Shown here: piece by piece, positions 18,773-29,179 of the stretch
How the letters are laid out: the number at the start of each line of letters is the position of its first letter
Numbering within the stretch: the first letter of the stretch is position 1
Assembly (NCBI RefSeq): GCF_003063625.1
Contig: NZ_CP026604.1
Coordinates: 2,356,001-2,420,000, forward strand
Length of the DNA stretch: 64,000 nt
Direction: 5' to 3'
Origin: Saccharobesus litoralis
GTDB taxonomy: Bacteria > Pseudomonadota > Gammaproteobacteria > Enterobacterales > Alteromonadaceae
Notes under the pieces: model-generated
Databases searched by the model: none
The model's input: only the letters and a program-made list of their open reading frames with translations
Told to the model about the DNA's origin: nothing
Translations under genes and position numbers: made by a program

Positions 18773-20314
18773 ATGCAATTGAACTCAACCGAAATTGCAG
18801 AATTGATCAAGAAAAGAATTGAGCAATTCGACGTTGTTAGTGAAGCTCGTAACGAAGGTACTATCGTTTCAGTAACTGATGGTATCATTCGCATCCACGG
18901 TCTTGCAGATGTAATGCAAGGTGAGATGATTGAGCTTCCTGGCAGCCGTTATGCAATCGCATTAAACCTTGAGCGTGACTCAGTAGGTGCGGTTGTTATG
19001 GGTCCATACGCGGATCTACAAGAAGGCACAAAAGTTAAAGGTACAGGTCGTATCTTACAGGTACCAGTTGGTCGTGGTTTATTAGGCCGTGTGGTTAACA
19101 CTTTAGGTGAGCCAATCGATGGTAAAGGTCCTGTAGAAAACGATGGTTTTGAACCTGTAGAAAAAATTGCACCAGGTGTTATCGATCGTCAATCAGTTGA
19201 TGAGCCAGTGCAAACCGGTTATAAAGCAATTGACTCTATGGTTCCAATCGGACGTGGTCAGCGTGAGCTTATTATCGGTGACCGTCAGGTAGGTAAAACA
19301 GCATTAGCTATCGATGCTATCATCGCGCAAAAAGACACTGGCATTAAGAGTGTTTATGTTGCGATTGGTCAAAAAGCATCAACTATATCTAACGTTGTAC
19401 GTAAATTAGAAGAGCATGGCGCTTTAGCTAATACTATCGTCGTTGTTGCTTCTGCTTCTGAATCTGCGGCACTTCAGTACTTATCAGCTTACTCTGGTTG
19501 TACTATGGGTGAATACTTCCGTGACCGCGGTGAAGATGCACTAATCGTATACGATGACCTTTCTAAGCAAGCTGTTGCTTACCGTCAGGTTTCATTATTA
19601 CTTCGTCGTCCACCTGGACGTGAAGCTTATCCTGGTGATGTTTTCTATCTTCATTCACGTCTACTAGAGCGTGCTGCTCGTGTAAATGCTGACTATGTTG
19701 AAAACTACACTAAAGGTGCTGTTAAAGGTCAAACCGGTTCATTAACTGCCTTGCCAATCATCGAGACGCAAGCAGGTGACGTATCAGCGTTTGTTCCTAC
19801 CAACGTTATTTCAATCACTGATGGTCAGATCTTCTTAGAATCATCAATGTTTAACGCGGGTATCCGCCCTGCAATCAACGCTGGTATCTCGGTATCGCGT
19901 GTTGGTGGTGCAGCACAAACTAAAGTAATCAAGAAACTAGGTGGTGGTATCCGTCTAGCACTTGCTCAGTATCGTGAATTAGCGGCTTTCGCTCAGTTCG
20001 CTTCTGACCTTGATGATGCTACTCGTGCACAGTTAGAGCACGGTGAGCGTGTAACTGAGTTAATGAAGCAGAAACAATATGCTCCATTATCAGTTGGCGA
20101 AATGGCATTTTCTTTATTTGCAGCAGATAAAGGCTATTTAGGCGATATCGAAGTTTCTAAAGTATTAGACTTTGAAGCCGCCCTTCACTCATACGCGCAT
20201 TCTGAATACGCAGAACTAATTAACAAGCTAGATACTACTGGCGCATTCGATAAAGAAATCGAAGCATCATTAGCGGAAGCGATTGATAAGTTCAAATCTA
20301 CTCAAACTTGGTAA
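18773..20314 (+). CDS. atpA: F1Fo ATP synthase subunit alpha
   Basis: Non-catalytic nucleotide-binding subunit of the F1 hexamer. 513 residues, same as E. coli. The P-loop is [13 protein letters not shown] (residues about 169-181; E. coli has T for V), with the [15 protein letters not shown] Walker B region, [22 protein letters not shown] block and the arginine finger region [10 protein letters not shown]. Cytoplasmic face of the inner membrane. Confidence 0.99.
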   Translation: MQLNSTEIAELIKKRIEQFDVVSEARNEGTIVSVTDGIIRIHGLADVMQGEMIELPGSRYAIALNLERDSVGAVVMGPYADLQEGTKVKGTGRILQVPVGRGLLGRVVNTLGEPIDGKGPVENDGFEPVEKIAPGVIDRQSVDEPVQTGYKAIDSMVPIGRGQRELIIGDRQVGKTALAIDAIIAQKDTGIKSVYVAIGQKASTISNVVRKLEEHGALANTIVVVASASESAALQYLSAYSGCTMGEYFRDRGEDALIVYDDLSKQAVAYRQVSLLLRRPPGREAYPGDVFYLHSRLLERAARVNADYVENYTKGAVKGQTGSLTALPIIETQAGDVSAFVPTNVISITDGQIFLESSMFNAGIRPAINAGISVSRVGGAAQTKVIKKLGGGIRLALAQYRELAAFAQFASDLDDATRAQLEHGERVTELMKQKQYAPLSVGEMAFSLFAADKGYLGDIEVSKVLDFEAALHSYAHSEYAELINKLDTTGAFDKEIEASLAEAIDKFKSTQTW

Positions 20315-20351
20315 GAGTAGACGATTAATTAACTAATCGGAGTGATTGATT

Positions 20352-21212
20352 ATGGCTGGCGCTAAAGAGATAAAAGGTAAAATTGCGAGTGTTAAAAACA
20401 CTCAAAAGATTACTAGCGCTATGGAAATGGTTGCCGCGAGTAAAATGCGTAAAGCGCAAGAACGCATGGCAGGCTCACGTCCATACGCTGAAAATATGCG
20501 CAAGGTGATTGGTCATATCGCGCAAGGTACATTGGATTATAAACATCCGTACATGGAAGAGCGCGAAGTTAAGCGAGTTGGTTATATTGTTGTATCAAGT
20601 GATCGTGGTTTATGTGGTGGCTTAAACATTAATTTGTTTAAGTCAGTGATTAAATCAGTGAAATCTTGGAAAGAACAAGGCGTAGACGTTGATTTCGGTG
20701 CAGTGGGCTCTAAAGCCACTGCATTCTTCAATAGCTACGGCGGCAATATTGTTGCACAAGCTGATGGCTTGGGTGATGCTCCAGCAGTAACTGACTTGCT
20801 AGGTTCTGTCAAAGTGATGTTAGATGCATACGATAAAGGCGAAATTGATCGCTTGTATGTGGTTTACAACAAGTTTGTAAATACCATGACTCAAGAACCT
20901 GTGACTGATCAACTGCTTCCTTTGCCAAAAGCAGAGGATGAAGAACTGAATCATAAATGGGGCTACATTTACGAACCTGATCCAGAGTCAATTTTGGAAC
21001 AGTTATTAACACGTTATGTAGAGTCTCAAGTTTATCAGGCAGTAGTAGAAAACGTAGCTTGTGAAATGGCTGCGCGAATGGTTGCGATGAAAGCTGCAAC
21101 CGACAACGCTGGCAACCTGATTGACGAATTGCAATTAGTCTATAACAAAGCGCGTCAAGCAGCGATTACCCAAGAGTTGGGTGAGATTGTTGCTGGTGCT
21201 GCCGCTGTTTAG
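20352..21212 (+). CDS. atpG: F1Fo ATP synthase subunit gamma
   Basis: Central rotating shaft. 286 residues. N-terminal [20 protein letters not shown] and C-terminal [21 protein letters not shown] are the two coiled-coil ends that are conserved in the family. The ATG at 20352 (MAGAKEI) is the expected start; a TTG at 20346 lies just before it. Confidence 0.98.
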   Translation: MAGAKEIKGKIASVKNTQKITSAMEMVAASKMRKAQERMAGSRPYAENMRKVIGHIAQGTLDYKHPYMEEREVKRVGYIVVSSDRGLCGGLNINLFKSVIKSVKSWKEQGVDVDFGAVGSKATAFFNSYGGNIVAQADGLGDAPAVTDLLGSVKVMLDAYDKGEIDRLYVVYNKFVNTMTQEPVTDQLLPLPKAEDEELNHKWGYIYEPDPESILEQLLTRYVESQVYQAVVENVACEMAARMVAMKAATDNAGNLIDELQLVYNKARQAAITQELGEIVAGAAAV

Positions 21213-21227
21213 ACAAGACAAGGTTAG

Positions 21228-22625
<1,398 letters not shown>

Positions 22626-22643
22626 TTTGGATAGGAGGTAGCT

Positions 22644-23069
22644 ATGGCAGCTATGACCGTGCACCTTGACGTCGTCAGTGCTGAAAAAAAGATGTTTTCA
22701 GGACTGGTCGAATCTATCCAGGTTACGGGTATCGAAGGTGAATTAGGTATTATGCCTGGTCACGCACCTTTAATTACTCCATTAAAACCTGGCCACATCA
22801 GACTGGTTAAACAGTTTGGTGAGGAAGAAGTTATTTACTTATCTGGCGGCATTTTAGAAGTTCAACCACATAATGTAACTGTGTTAGCAGATACTGCATT
22901 ACGTGGTGACGACATTGATGAAGCAGCAGCTGAAGCAGCTAAAAAAGCGGCTGAAGAAGCAATTGCTAATCCAAGTGCTGACTTTGATTATGCTGAAGCG
23001 GCTAAAGAATTAGCCCAAGCAATCGCGCAATTAAAAGTCATTACAGATATGCGCAACAAAGTAAAATAA
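22644..23069 (+). CDS. atpC: F1Fo ATP synthase subunit epsilon
   Basis: Last gene of the operon; couples the central shaft to the c-ring and inhibits ATP hydrolysis. 141 residues with the N-terminal beta-sandwich ([34 protein letters not shown]) and C-terminal helices. TAGGAGG lies just before the ATG. Confidence 0.97.
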   Translation: MAAMTVHLDVVSAEKKMFSGLVESIQVTGIEGELGIMPGHAPLITPLKPGHIRLVKQFGEEEVIYLSGGILEVQPHNVTVLADTALRGDDIDEAAAEAAKKAAEEAIANPSADFDYAEAAKELAQAIAQLKVITDMRNKVK

Positions 23070-23088
23070 CAAAAAAACACGTTAAAAC

Positions 23089-23114
23089 AAAAAGGCCGGT
23101 TTACCGGCCTTTTT
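23089..23114 (+). terminator. Intrinsic terminator of the atp operon
   Basis: AAAAAGGCCGGT and ACCGGCCTTTTT form a 12-base symmetrical stem with a T-run, 19 bp after the atpC stop. Confidence 0.93.
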
Positions 23115-23251
23115 AATTTCTGCTTTATCGTCATTTCGTCATGTAACACATGTATAAAACCTAACCTAGTTCCTATACAATTTAGTTTATTATTGTCTAT
23201 CACTTCGCTATTCGAAGTCTGCCTAAAAATTTAAATATTAAGTACACGGAT

Positions 23252-24622
23252 ATGAGTCAAAACCTTTCAGCAGTCATTCTTGCCGCCGGTAAAGGCACAC
23301 GAATGAAATCGAACCTTCCTAAAGTTCTGCATAAAATCGGTCATAAACCTATGGTGAAGCATGTTATTGATGCTGCGCAATCATTGGGGTGTCAAAACCT
23401 TCAACTAATATACGGCCATGGTGGCGATAAATTGCAAGCGGCGTTAGCTAATGAAGCTGTTAATTGGGTTGAACAAGCAGAACAGTTGGGTACAGGCCAT
23501 GCTGTACAACAGGTAACCCCATTTTTAAATGACAACGAAGTCGCTTTAATTTTGTATGGCGATGTACCTTTAATCAAGTCTGAAACACTTAAGCAACTGG
23601 TAGAAGTGACACCAAACGATGGTATTGGTTTGCTGACTGTGTGTTTAGATAATCCATTTGGCTATGGTCGTATCGTGCGCGATGCTGACAATAAAGTGAC
23701 AGCTATTGTTGAACAAAAAGACGCCTCAGCAGAACAGCTTGCTATTCAAGAAGTTAATACAGGCATAATGGCTGTACCGGCTAAGCAACTCAAAGCTTGG
23801 TTGGCCAACTTAAATAATGACAATGCTCAAGGTGAGTATTACTTAACTGACATTATTGGTATGGCGGCAAGCGAAGGAAAAACTATTGCAACCGTGATAG
23901 CTCAAGACCCTAACGAAGTTGAAGGGGTCAATAATCGCATGCAACAAGCCACTTTAGAGCGAGTTTATCAACTTGAACAGGCAAATGCTTTAATGGTTGA
24001 AGGGGTTACATTGCGTGATCCATCGCGCTTAGATGTGCGCGGTACGGTTAACGTAGGTAAAGATGTTGTACTTGATGTTAATGTGATTTTAGAAGGTCAT
24101 GTTGAACTGGCAGACAACGTTATTATTGAAAGTAACTGTGTTCTTCGTAATGTAAAAGTCGGAGCGGGTACGGTTATACATGCCAATAGTCATTTAGAAG
24201 ATGTTGAATTGGGTGAGCAAAACGACATTGGGCCTTACGCTCGCCTTAGACCCGGTACTAAATTGGCTGATAAATGTAAGGTTGGCAACTTTGTCGAGAT
24301 TAAAAAATCTACCTTAGGTGTAGGAAGTAAAGCTAACCATCTTACTTATTTAGGTGATGCCACTGTTGGTGACAATACCAATATTGGCGCAGGCACTATT
24401 ACCTGTAATTATGATGGCGTTAATAAATCACAAACTATTATTGGTAACAATGCATTTATTGGCTCTAATACTGCACTAGTTGCTCCAGTTGAAGTGGGTG
24501 ACGACGCGACGGTGGGAGCTGGGGCGGTTATTACTAATCGTGTTGCTGAAAGTGAATTAGCAGTAGCCCGAGCAAAACAACGCAATATTAAAGGTTGGCA
24601 GCGCCCTACTAAGAAAAGTTAG
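23252..24622 (+). CDS. glmU: Bifunctional GlmU, glucosamine-1-phosphate acetyltransferase / GlcNAc-1-phosphate uridyltransferase
   Basis: Makes UDP-GlcNAc for peptidoglycan and LPS in two steps. 456 residues, as in E. coli. The N-terminal uridyltransferase has [18 protein letters not shown] and [14 protein letters not shown]; the C-terminal half is a left-handed beta-helix of hexapeptide repeats carrying the acetyltransferase, with [20 protein letters not shown] (at 20 residues) and [13 protein letters not shown]. It sits near glmS with a DeoR-type regulator between them. Confidence 0.98.
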   Translation: MSQNLSAVILAAGKGTRMKSNLPKVLHKIGHKPMVKHVIDAAQSLGCQNLQLIYGHGGDKLQAALANEAVNWVEQAEQLGTGHAVQQVTPFLNDNEVALILYGDVPLIKSETLKQLVEVTPNDGIGLLTVCLDNPFGYGRIVRDADNKVTAIVEQKDASAEQLAIQEVNTGIMAVPAKQLKAWLANLNNDNAQGEYYLTDIIGMAASEGKTIATVIAQDPNEVEGVNNRMQQATLERVYQLEQANALMVEGVTLRDPSRLDVRGTVNVGKDVVLDVNVILEGHVELADNVIIESNCVLRNVKVGAGTVIHANSHLEDVELGEQNDIGPYARLRPGTKLADKCKVGNFVEIKKSTLGVGSKANHLTYLGDATVGDNTNIGAGTITCNYDGVNKSQTIIGNNAFIGSNTALVAPVEVGDDATVGAGAVITNRVAESELAVARAKQRNIKGWQRPTKKS

Positions 24623-24654
24623 TTTTTAGTGTTAAGTTTGTCAGCCTAGTTTTT

Positions 24655-24923
24655 TAGGGTCTGTTTATCTTTCAGGGATGAGCTCAGGAATGACCAAAAA
24701 GTCATCAATCAAGGCGCGAGGATTGTGGTTTAGTCGCTCTAAATAAATGACGAGCTACGCAGAGTGAGGGCTTTTTGGCCTTTCCCCGAAGGGCTGTGGC
24801 CATTTGAACCTCTAGCTGCGTTATCAGTCGTTCGAATAGAGCAACTATGAGTCACTTCTTCTGCCTTGCTATAGGCCCAAATGGCCTACAGCTGAGTCAT
24901 TCTCGAAAGATATACAGACCCTA
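24655..24923. mobile_element. MITE-like element with 27-bp inverted ends
   Basis: A 269-bp non-coding element. The left end reads TAGGGTCTGTTTATCTTTC followed by AGGGATGA. The right end, on the other strand, reads TAGGGTCTGTATATCTTTC followed by GAGAATGA. The two match at about 23 of 27 bases. Both termini show TA, consistent with a TA target duplication as made by IS630/mariner-type transposases, so the transposed part would start at GGGTCTG. The inside contains smaller palindromes such as GGCCTTTCCCCGAAGG. It carries no open frame and is unrelated in sequence to the ATAGTC repeat family. It fills most of the 490-bp gap between glmU and the DeoR gene. Confidence 0.82.
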
Positions 24924-25112
24924 GGTTGACAAAGATTTCCCCGATTAACTTGCAAAACATTCCTCCGCGTCACTTATCATTTTTTATTTACCTGAGTATT
25001 TACCTGATTGCTGCGGAATTGCCGAGCACCGCTAGTTAAATTGTTTTTACAGGTTGAATTTAATAGTCACTATCGTAAAATCGCTATTAACTTACGAACC
25101 GTAATTAAATAG

Positions 25113-25868
25113 ATGTTGAAACGAAATACGCAGGAAAGACGCAACACCATTTGCCAAATGGTAGCTGAACAAGGACAAGTCAGTGTTGATCAACTCTCTC
25201 ATCTTTTTTCAACATCAGAAGTCACCATCCGTAAAGATCTCAAGTTACTTGAAACTGAAGGCTTGCTAATTCGCAATTACGGTGGGGCTAAATGTGTACC
25301 ATCATTAAAAACCAGTTCTCAGCAGGATGTTTCGAATCGAAAGTTGGAAATTGCAAAAAAAGTTATCGAACTCATTCCTGATCAAAGTCGTTTAATTATT
25401 GATAGCGGCCAAACCGCCGCTGCTGTGATCCCTTTACTTGAAAATAAACAAGACTTGGTGGTCATGACCAATTCACTGCATGTCGCATCTCAGCTGTCTG
25501 AACTGGACAATCAACCTACGTTATTAATGACGGGGGGAACATGGGACCCGCATTCGCATTCTTTTCAAGGTCAGGTAGCAGAGCAAGTGATGCGTTCATA
25601 TGACTTCGATTATTTACTTATTGGTGCCGATGGTATTGATCCTGAAAGAGGCACAACAACTTTTAATGAGCTGCTCCATTTAAGTCAGGTTATGGCTGAT
25701 GTGGCTCATAAAGTGATTGTACTGGCAGAATCTAGCAAAATTGGGCGTCGCATGCCTAATCTTGAGCTGCCTTGGCAAAAAATTCATTGTTTAGTGACAG
25801 ACAGTGCACTAACAACAGCAGATAAACAAAATATTACTCGTTTAGGCGTGCAAGTGATTTGCGCCTAA
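25113..25868 (+). CDS. DeoR/GlpR-family transcriptional regulator next to glmS
   Basis: A 251-residue repressor-type regulator. The N-terminal DeoR helix-turn-helix is ERRNTICQMVAEQGQVSVDQL with STSEVTIRKDLKLLE as recognition segment (each under 21 residues as written). The C-terminal sugar-phosphate-sensing domain resembles a ribose-5-phosphate isomerase fold (IDSGQTAAAVIPLL, VMTNSLHVA, LLIGADGIDPERGTTTFN). In this position between glmU and glmS, related genes are thought to control glmS by sensing an amino-sugar phosphate; that role is inferred from context. It ends 33 bp before glmS. No clear ribosome-binding site precedes the ATG. Confidence 0.88.
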   Translation: MLKRNTQERRNTICQMVAEQGQVSVDQLSHLFSTSEVTIRKDLKLLETEGLLIRNYGGAKCVPSLKTSSQQDVSNRKLEIAKKVIELIPDQSRLIIDSGQTAAAVIPLLENKQDLVVMTNSLHVASQLSELDNQPTLLMTGGTWDPHSHSFQGQVAEQVMRSYDFDYLLIGADGIDPERGTTTFNELLHLSQVMADVAHKVIVLAESSKIGRRMPNLELPWQKIHCLVTDSALTTADKQNITRLGVQVICA

Positions 25869-25901
25869 GCCAGATGAAATTTAAGACATTAGGACATTAA
25901 T

Positions 25902-27734
25902 ATGTGTGGAATAGTAGGTGGTGTAGCACAGCGTGATATTGCTGATATATTAGTTGCTGGATTACAAAGGCTTGAATATCGCGGCTATGATTCGGCAGGT
26001 GTAGCGGTTATTACAAGCGATGGTCAATTAAATCGGTTACGTAAAACCGGTAAAGTGGCAGAGCTTGCTGCTGCTGTTGCGGCTGATTATCCGTCAGGCG
26101 GCACTGGTATTGCTCATACTCGCTGGGCCACGCATGGCGAACCTAACGAAGCTAACGCGCACCCTCACCTTTCCAGTGAACGTATTGCTGTCGTGCACAA
26201 TGGTATTATTGAAAACCACCATGAATTACGAGATAAGTTGCGTGCATCGGGTTACGAGTTTAGTTCGCAAACCGATACCGAGGTATTAGTTCACCAAGTA
26301 CATGAATTTATCGAGCAAGGTGCCAGTTTATTAGAAGCCGTACAAAAAACGGCACAGGTGGTAAAAGGCGCTTATGGCACGGTTTTAGTGGATAAGCACA
26401 ATCCCAATGAAATGGTAGTGGCTCGCTCAGGCAGCCCTTTAGTTATTGGCTTGGGTATTGGTGAAAACTTTATTGCATCTGATCAGTTAGCCTTGTTAGA
26501 GGTGACACGCAAATTTATCTATTTAGAAGAAGGTGATGTGGCGCATATCACTCGTCACGCAGTGCAAGTATTTGACGTGAATGGTCAACCTGTTGAGCGC
26601 CCTGTTAAGGAAGCAACAGGCTCAGTGGATGCTGCGGATAAAGGTGAATATCGCCATTATATGCTGAAGGAAATTTTCGAGCAGCCTACATCAGTTCGTC
26701 AAACGTTAGAAGGCCGTATCTCAACCAATGGTTTAGCACCCAATATTTTTGGCCAAGGTTTTACAGAAACTGTTGCTCAACTGAATCATATTCAGATCGT
26801 TGCCTGTGGTACGAGTTACCATGCAGCCATGGTAGCGCGTTATTGGTTGGAACAATATGCAGGTGTATCTTGCAACGTCGAAATTGCCTCAGAATTTAGA
26901 TATCGCAAGTTTCATACCGTACCGGGTAGCATGATAGTCACTATTTCTCAGTCGGGCGAAACGGCGGATACGCTAGCAGCATTAAGACTGGCGAAAGAAC
27001 ATAACTACCTGTCTTCACTGGCTATTTGTAATGTTGATGGTTCTTCGTTAGTACGAGAGTCTGATTTTGCCTTTATGACACGGGCGGGTGCTGAAATTGG
27101 AGTGGCATCGACAAAAGCCTTTACGACACAGCTAGTCAGTTTGTTAATGCTGACATTAGCGATAGCGGATGAAAAAGGAATTAATGCTGCAGACAAGCAG
27201 ATGATCATAGATGGTTTATTAGGCTTGCCAGCGAAAATAGAACAAGCGTTAACCTTGAGCCAGCCAATTGAAGCCTTAGCTGAAGAATTTGCTGAAAAGC
27301 ATCATGCTTTATTTTTAGGGCGCGGTGATCAATACCCGATTGCAATGGAAGGTTCATTGAAGCTAAAAGAAATCAGCTATATTCACGCCGAAGCTTATGC
27401 AGCAGGCGAATTAAAGCATGGGCCAATCGCTCTGATTGATGCGGATATGCCAGTTATTGTCGTGGCGCCAAATAATGAATTATTGGAAAAGCTTCATTCT
27501 AACGTAGAAGAAGTGCGTGCACGTGGTGGTGTACTCTATGTCTTTGCCGATGCCGACGCTAATTTTAAAAGTGATGAAACTCAGCGGGTGATCAATGTGG
27601 TTAATACCTGTGATATTACAGCGCCTATGGTATATACCATCCCACTACAATTACTGAGTTATTATGTTGCCCTAATTAAAGGTACTGACGTTGATCAGCC
27701 TCGCAATTTAGCCAAATCTGTGACGGTTGAATAA
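25902..27734 (+). CDS. glmS: Glutamine-fructose-6-phosphate aminotransferase (isomerizing)
   Basis: Makes glucosamine-6-phosphate from fructose-6-phosphate and glutamine, the first step of amino-sugar synthesis. 610 residues. The N-terminal glutaminase begins [10 protein letters not shown] with the catalytic Cys2, and has [11 protein letters not shown] and HNGIIENH. Two SIS sugar-isomerase domains follow ([29 protein letters not shown], then the second with [16 protein letters not shown]) and the usual end [16 protein letters not shown] lies seven bases before the ATG. The end of this gene is the classical target of Tn7, but see the finding on the island. Confidence 0.98.
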   Translation: MCGIVGGVAQRDIADILVAGLQRLEYRGYDSAGVAVITSDGQLNRLRKTGKVAELAAAVAADYPSGGTGIAHTRWATHGEPNEANAHPHLSSERIAVVHNGIIENHHELRDKLRASGYEFSSQTDTEVLVHQVHEFIEQGASLLEAVQKTAQVVKGAYGTVLVDKHNPNEMVVARSGSPLVIGLGIGENFIASDQLALLEVTRKFIYLEEGDVAHITRHAVQVFDVNGQPVERPVKEATGSVDAADKGEYRHYMLKEIFEQPTSVRQTLEGRISTNGLAPNIFGQGFTETVAQLNHIQIVACGTSYHAAMVARYWLEQYAGVSCNVEIASEFRYRKFHTVPGSMIVTISQSGETADTLAALRLAKEHNYLSSLAICNVDGSSLVRESDFAFMTRAGAEIGVASTKAFTTQLVSLLMLTLAIADEKGINAADKQMIIDGLLGLPAKIEQALTLSQPIEALAEEFAEKHHALFLGRGDQYPIAMEGSLKLKEISYIHAEAYAAGELKHGPIALIDADMPVIVVAPNNELLEKLHSNVEEVRARGGVLYVFADADANFKSDETQRVINVVNTCDITAPMVYTIPLQLLSYYVALIKGTDVDQPRNLAKSVTVE

Positions 27735-27795
27735 AGCGCAATCTTATTGTTTAAGGTTGTAGATTCTGAATAAAGTTGGAAAATAACCCTAAATG

Positions 27796-27828
27796 AAAAA
27801 GCAGGCCTCATTGTAGGCCTGCTTTTTT
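27796..27828 (+). terminator. Intrinsic terminator after glmS
   Basis: AAAAAGCAGGCCT and AGGCCTGCTTTTTT form a 13-bp stem with a six-base loop and a T-run, 61 bp after the glmS stop. It marks the end of the conserved block and the start of the accessory island; it could also act in part for the minus-strand remnant that ends at 27838. Confidence 0.93.
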
Positions 27829-27837
27829 ATGTGCAAG

Positions 27838-28065
27838 TTAATTGGTTGGTAACCCTAGTTTGTCAAAGAATGCTCTGTTTCTTTCTTTCGCTGCTTTAAC
27901 GAGTTGGTCAAAAGTTATAACTTCAATATATGCATGAGATGGTTCGTTGTACCCAAAATAACCCATTCCATCAGATGTAATTCGCAGATTAGCTCGACGG
28001 CAGCGGCGATGCATGGACTCAGTCAAGTCGCAAAGCACATAACAATACCCGGGGATATCGTCAAA
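27838..28065 (-). pseudogene. C-terminal remnant of a larger protein, 5' end lost
   Basis: The minus strand is open from a TGA at 28066-28068 to a TAA at 27838-27840 and reads FDDIPGYCYVLCDLTESM, then MHRRCRRANLRITSDGMGYF, and at the end TFDQLVKAAKERNRAFFDKL followed by GLPTN. It looks like the tail of a folded protein rather than noise. My impression is of the C-terminal part of large GHKL/Hsp90-like ATPases found in accessory regions, but I am not sure. The reading frame breaks exactly where the exonuclease remnant on the other strand begins. A short gene starting at an internal GTG (28038) is possible but unlikely. Confidence 0.5.
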
Positions 28066-28448
28066 TCAGCAATTTCTGTAGTCAACTAACAGGAATTACT
28101 CAGTCAGAGTTAGATAATTCCGACAATTTTAAAATTGTTTTTTCAAATTTTTTGAACTGGTACCCAAAGACCTCAAAAGTGCTATTCGCAACCTGGGGAA
28201 GCTACGATTTAATTCAAATAAATATCGATTGTGCATCCAACAATCTGCCGCTTTTTTCGCCCAACGCTGCGTTGAATCTGAAAAAGATATTTAAAAAAGT
28301 AAACAAATTAAAAAAGCCTGTTGGCTTAGCGAGAGCTTTGGAATTATGTCAGTGTGAATTTAAAGGTAGTCACCATCGAGCCCTTGATGATGCGAGGAAT
28401 ACCGTTAAGTTACTGCCGTTTATTTTAAGCAACCCAAAGCCTTTATAG
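28065..28448 (+). pseudogene. DEDDh 3'-5' exonuclease remnant, N-terminus lost
   Basis: From 28065 one frame runs open to TAG at 28446-28448 and reads ISNFCSQLTGITQSELDN and later GSHHRALDDARNTVKLLPFI. The first is the LTGI segment that follows the strand core, the second the HxAxxDA motif III of DEDDh exonucleases (Pol III epsilon / ERI-1-like superfamily). The first acidic motif (DxE) and the start of the fold, about 70-90 residues, are missing, so it should be inactive. A plausible internal TTG start exists at 28152 but would give a truncated fold. It lies directly against the minus-strand remnant. Confidence 0.72.
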
Positions 28449-28506
28449 ATTAAGTTTGATTTACTTGGCTTTCATAAGCGAACGCGAAATTCGTCGTAGG
28501 TTTAAT

Positions 28507-28935
28507 ATGAAACATCAAAAAACTCAGCGTAAAAACCCATTTAAAGCAGCGCCATTAAAGAACGCTGGTGTTGAGCGTGTAGATAAATCAAAACGGCTAG
28601 ATGTTGATGCATTAGTGATTAATCCAGCAAATATTGATATGCAAAGGAATCGTGGCTTCGTCTATGTCCCTCAAAACAAGCAAGTACTGCACCCGGCACG
28701 ATATTTTGAGCGCTTGTATTTGTCTAAGGCAACAGCAAAGGGGATGAATATTCAAGATGTCATAGATAACCTAGATATATCTGTTGAACATTTTGACGAT
28801 TTTTTGAGTGAGAAAGTGTGTGTTGATACAGGCTTCGCAAAGAAACTTGAGATCGTCACAGGTATGACATTCGAATTCTGGTTACGTACTCAAAACAAAT
28901 TTGATGATTCGAATAAAGTTCACAGCGAAAAGTGA
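28507..28935 (+). CDS. HigA-like antitoxin / XRE-type regulator, without a recognisable toxin partner
   Basis: 142 residues. The C-terminal half resembles HigA addiction-module antidotes: YLSKATAKGMNIQDVIDNL, then a helix-turn-helix-like stretch (DNLDISVEHFDDFLSEKVCV) and the family end KLEIVTGMTFEFWLRTQNKF, where FWL-x-xQ is characteristic. The N-terminal half is basic (KHQKTQRKNPFKAAPLKN) and has no match that I recognise. I choose the ATG at 28507; a TTG at 28456 would extend it by 17 residues. No HigB-like RNase gene lies next to it. It may regulate the helicase-nuclease gene downstream (244 bp further) or be an orphan left by island decay. Confidence 0.65.
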   Translation: MKHQKTQRKNPFKAAPLKNAGVERVDKSKRLDVDALVINPANIDMQRNRGFVYVPQNKQVLHPARYFERLYLSKATAKGMNIQDVIDNLDISVEHFDDFLSEKVCVDTGFAKKLEIVTGMTFEFWLRTQNKFDDSNKVHSEK

Positions 28936-29102
28936 CTCTGCTCATAAGCGTTCAGGCTGCCGAAGTCATCAGTAGTTAAATATTCACAGAACTAATCATT
29001 GAATTTATATGACATAATATCCCAGCCTCCATTTTTCGACTGCTCGAATAACCATCATCTGCATGGCTCATAGGTCACCGAGTAAGAACTTGTTCAAATT
29101 TC

Positions 29103-29132
29103 TTACAAAAAACACTCCGTTGGCAATATAAT
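29103..29132 (+). promoter_or_regulatory. Promoter of the helicase-nuclease gene
   Basis: TTACAA (29103-29108) and a perfect TATAAT (29127-29132) with 18 bases between them, 47 bp before the ATG at 29180. AAAGGA lies eight bases before that ATG. Confidence 0.6.
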
Positions 29133-29179
29133 ATTCGATTAAAAATCACACGTTTAATGCAAATTTAAAAGGACTGGGT

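Noticed and set aside
25902-27850. Tn7 insertion at the end of glmS
   Set aside because: The glmS terminator is still in place 61 bp after the stop and no Tn7-type end or tns gene is visible, so a Tn7 insertion at its usual site is not supported.
27904-28089. Plus-strand 61-codon frame overlapping both remnants
   Set aside because: Its translation shows no similarity to either remnant and crosses their junction; it appears to be chance.
28152-28448. Intact 98-residue gene from the TTG at 28152
   Set aside because: Homology to DEDDh exonucleases begins upstream at 28065 and the catalytic DxE part is missing, so it is better read as the tail of a truncated gene.
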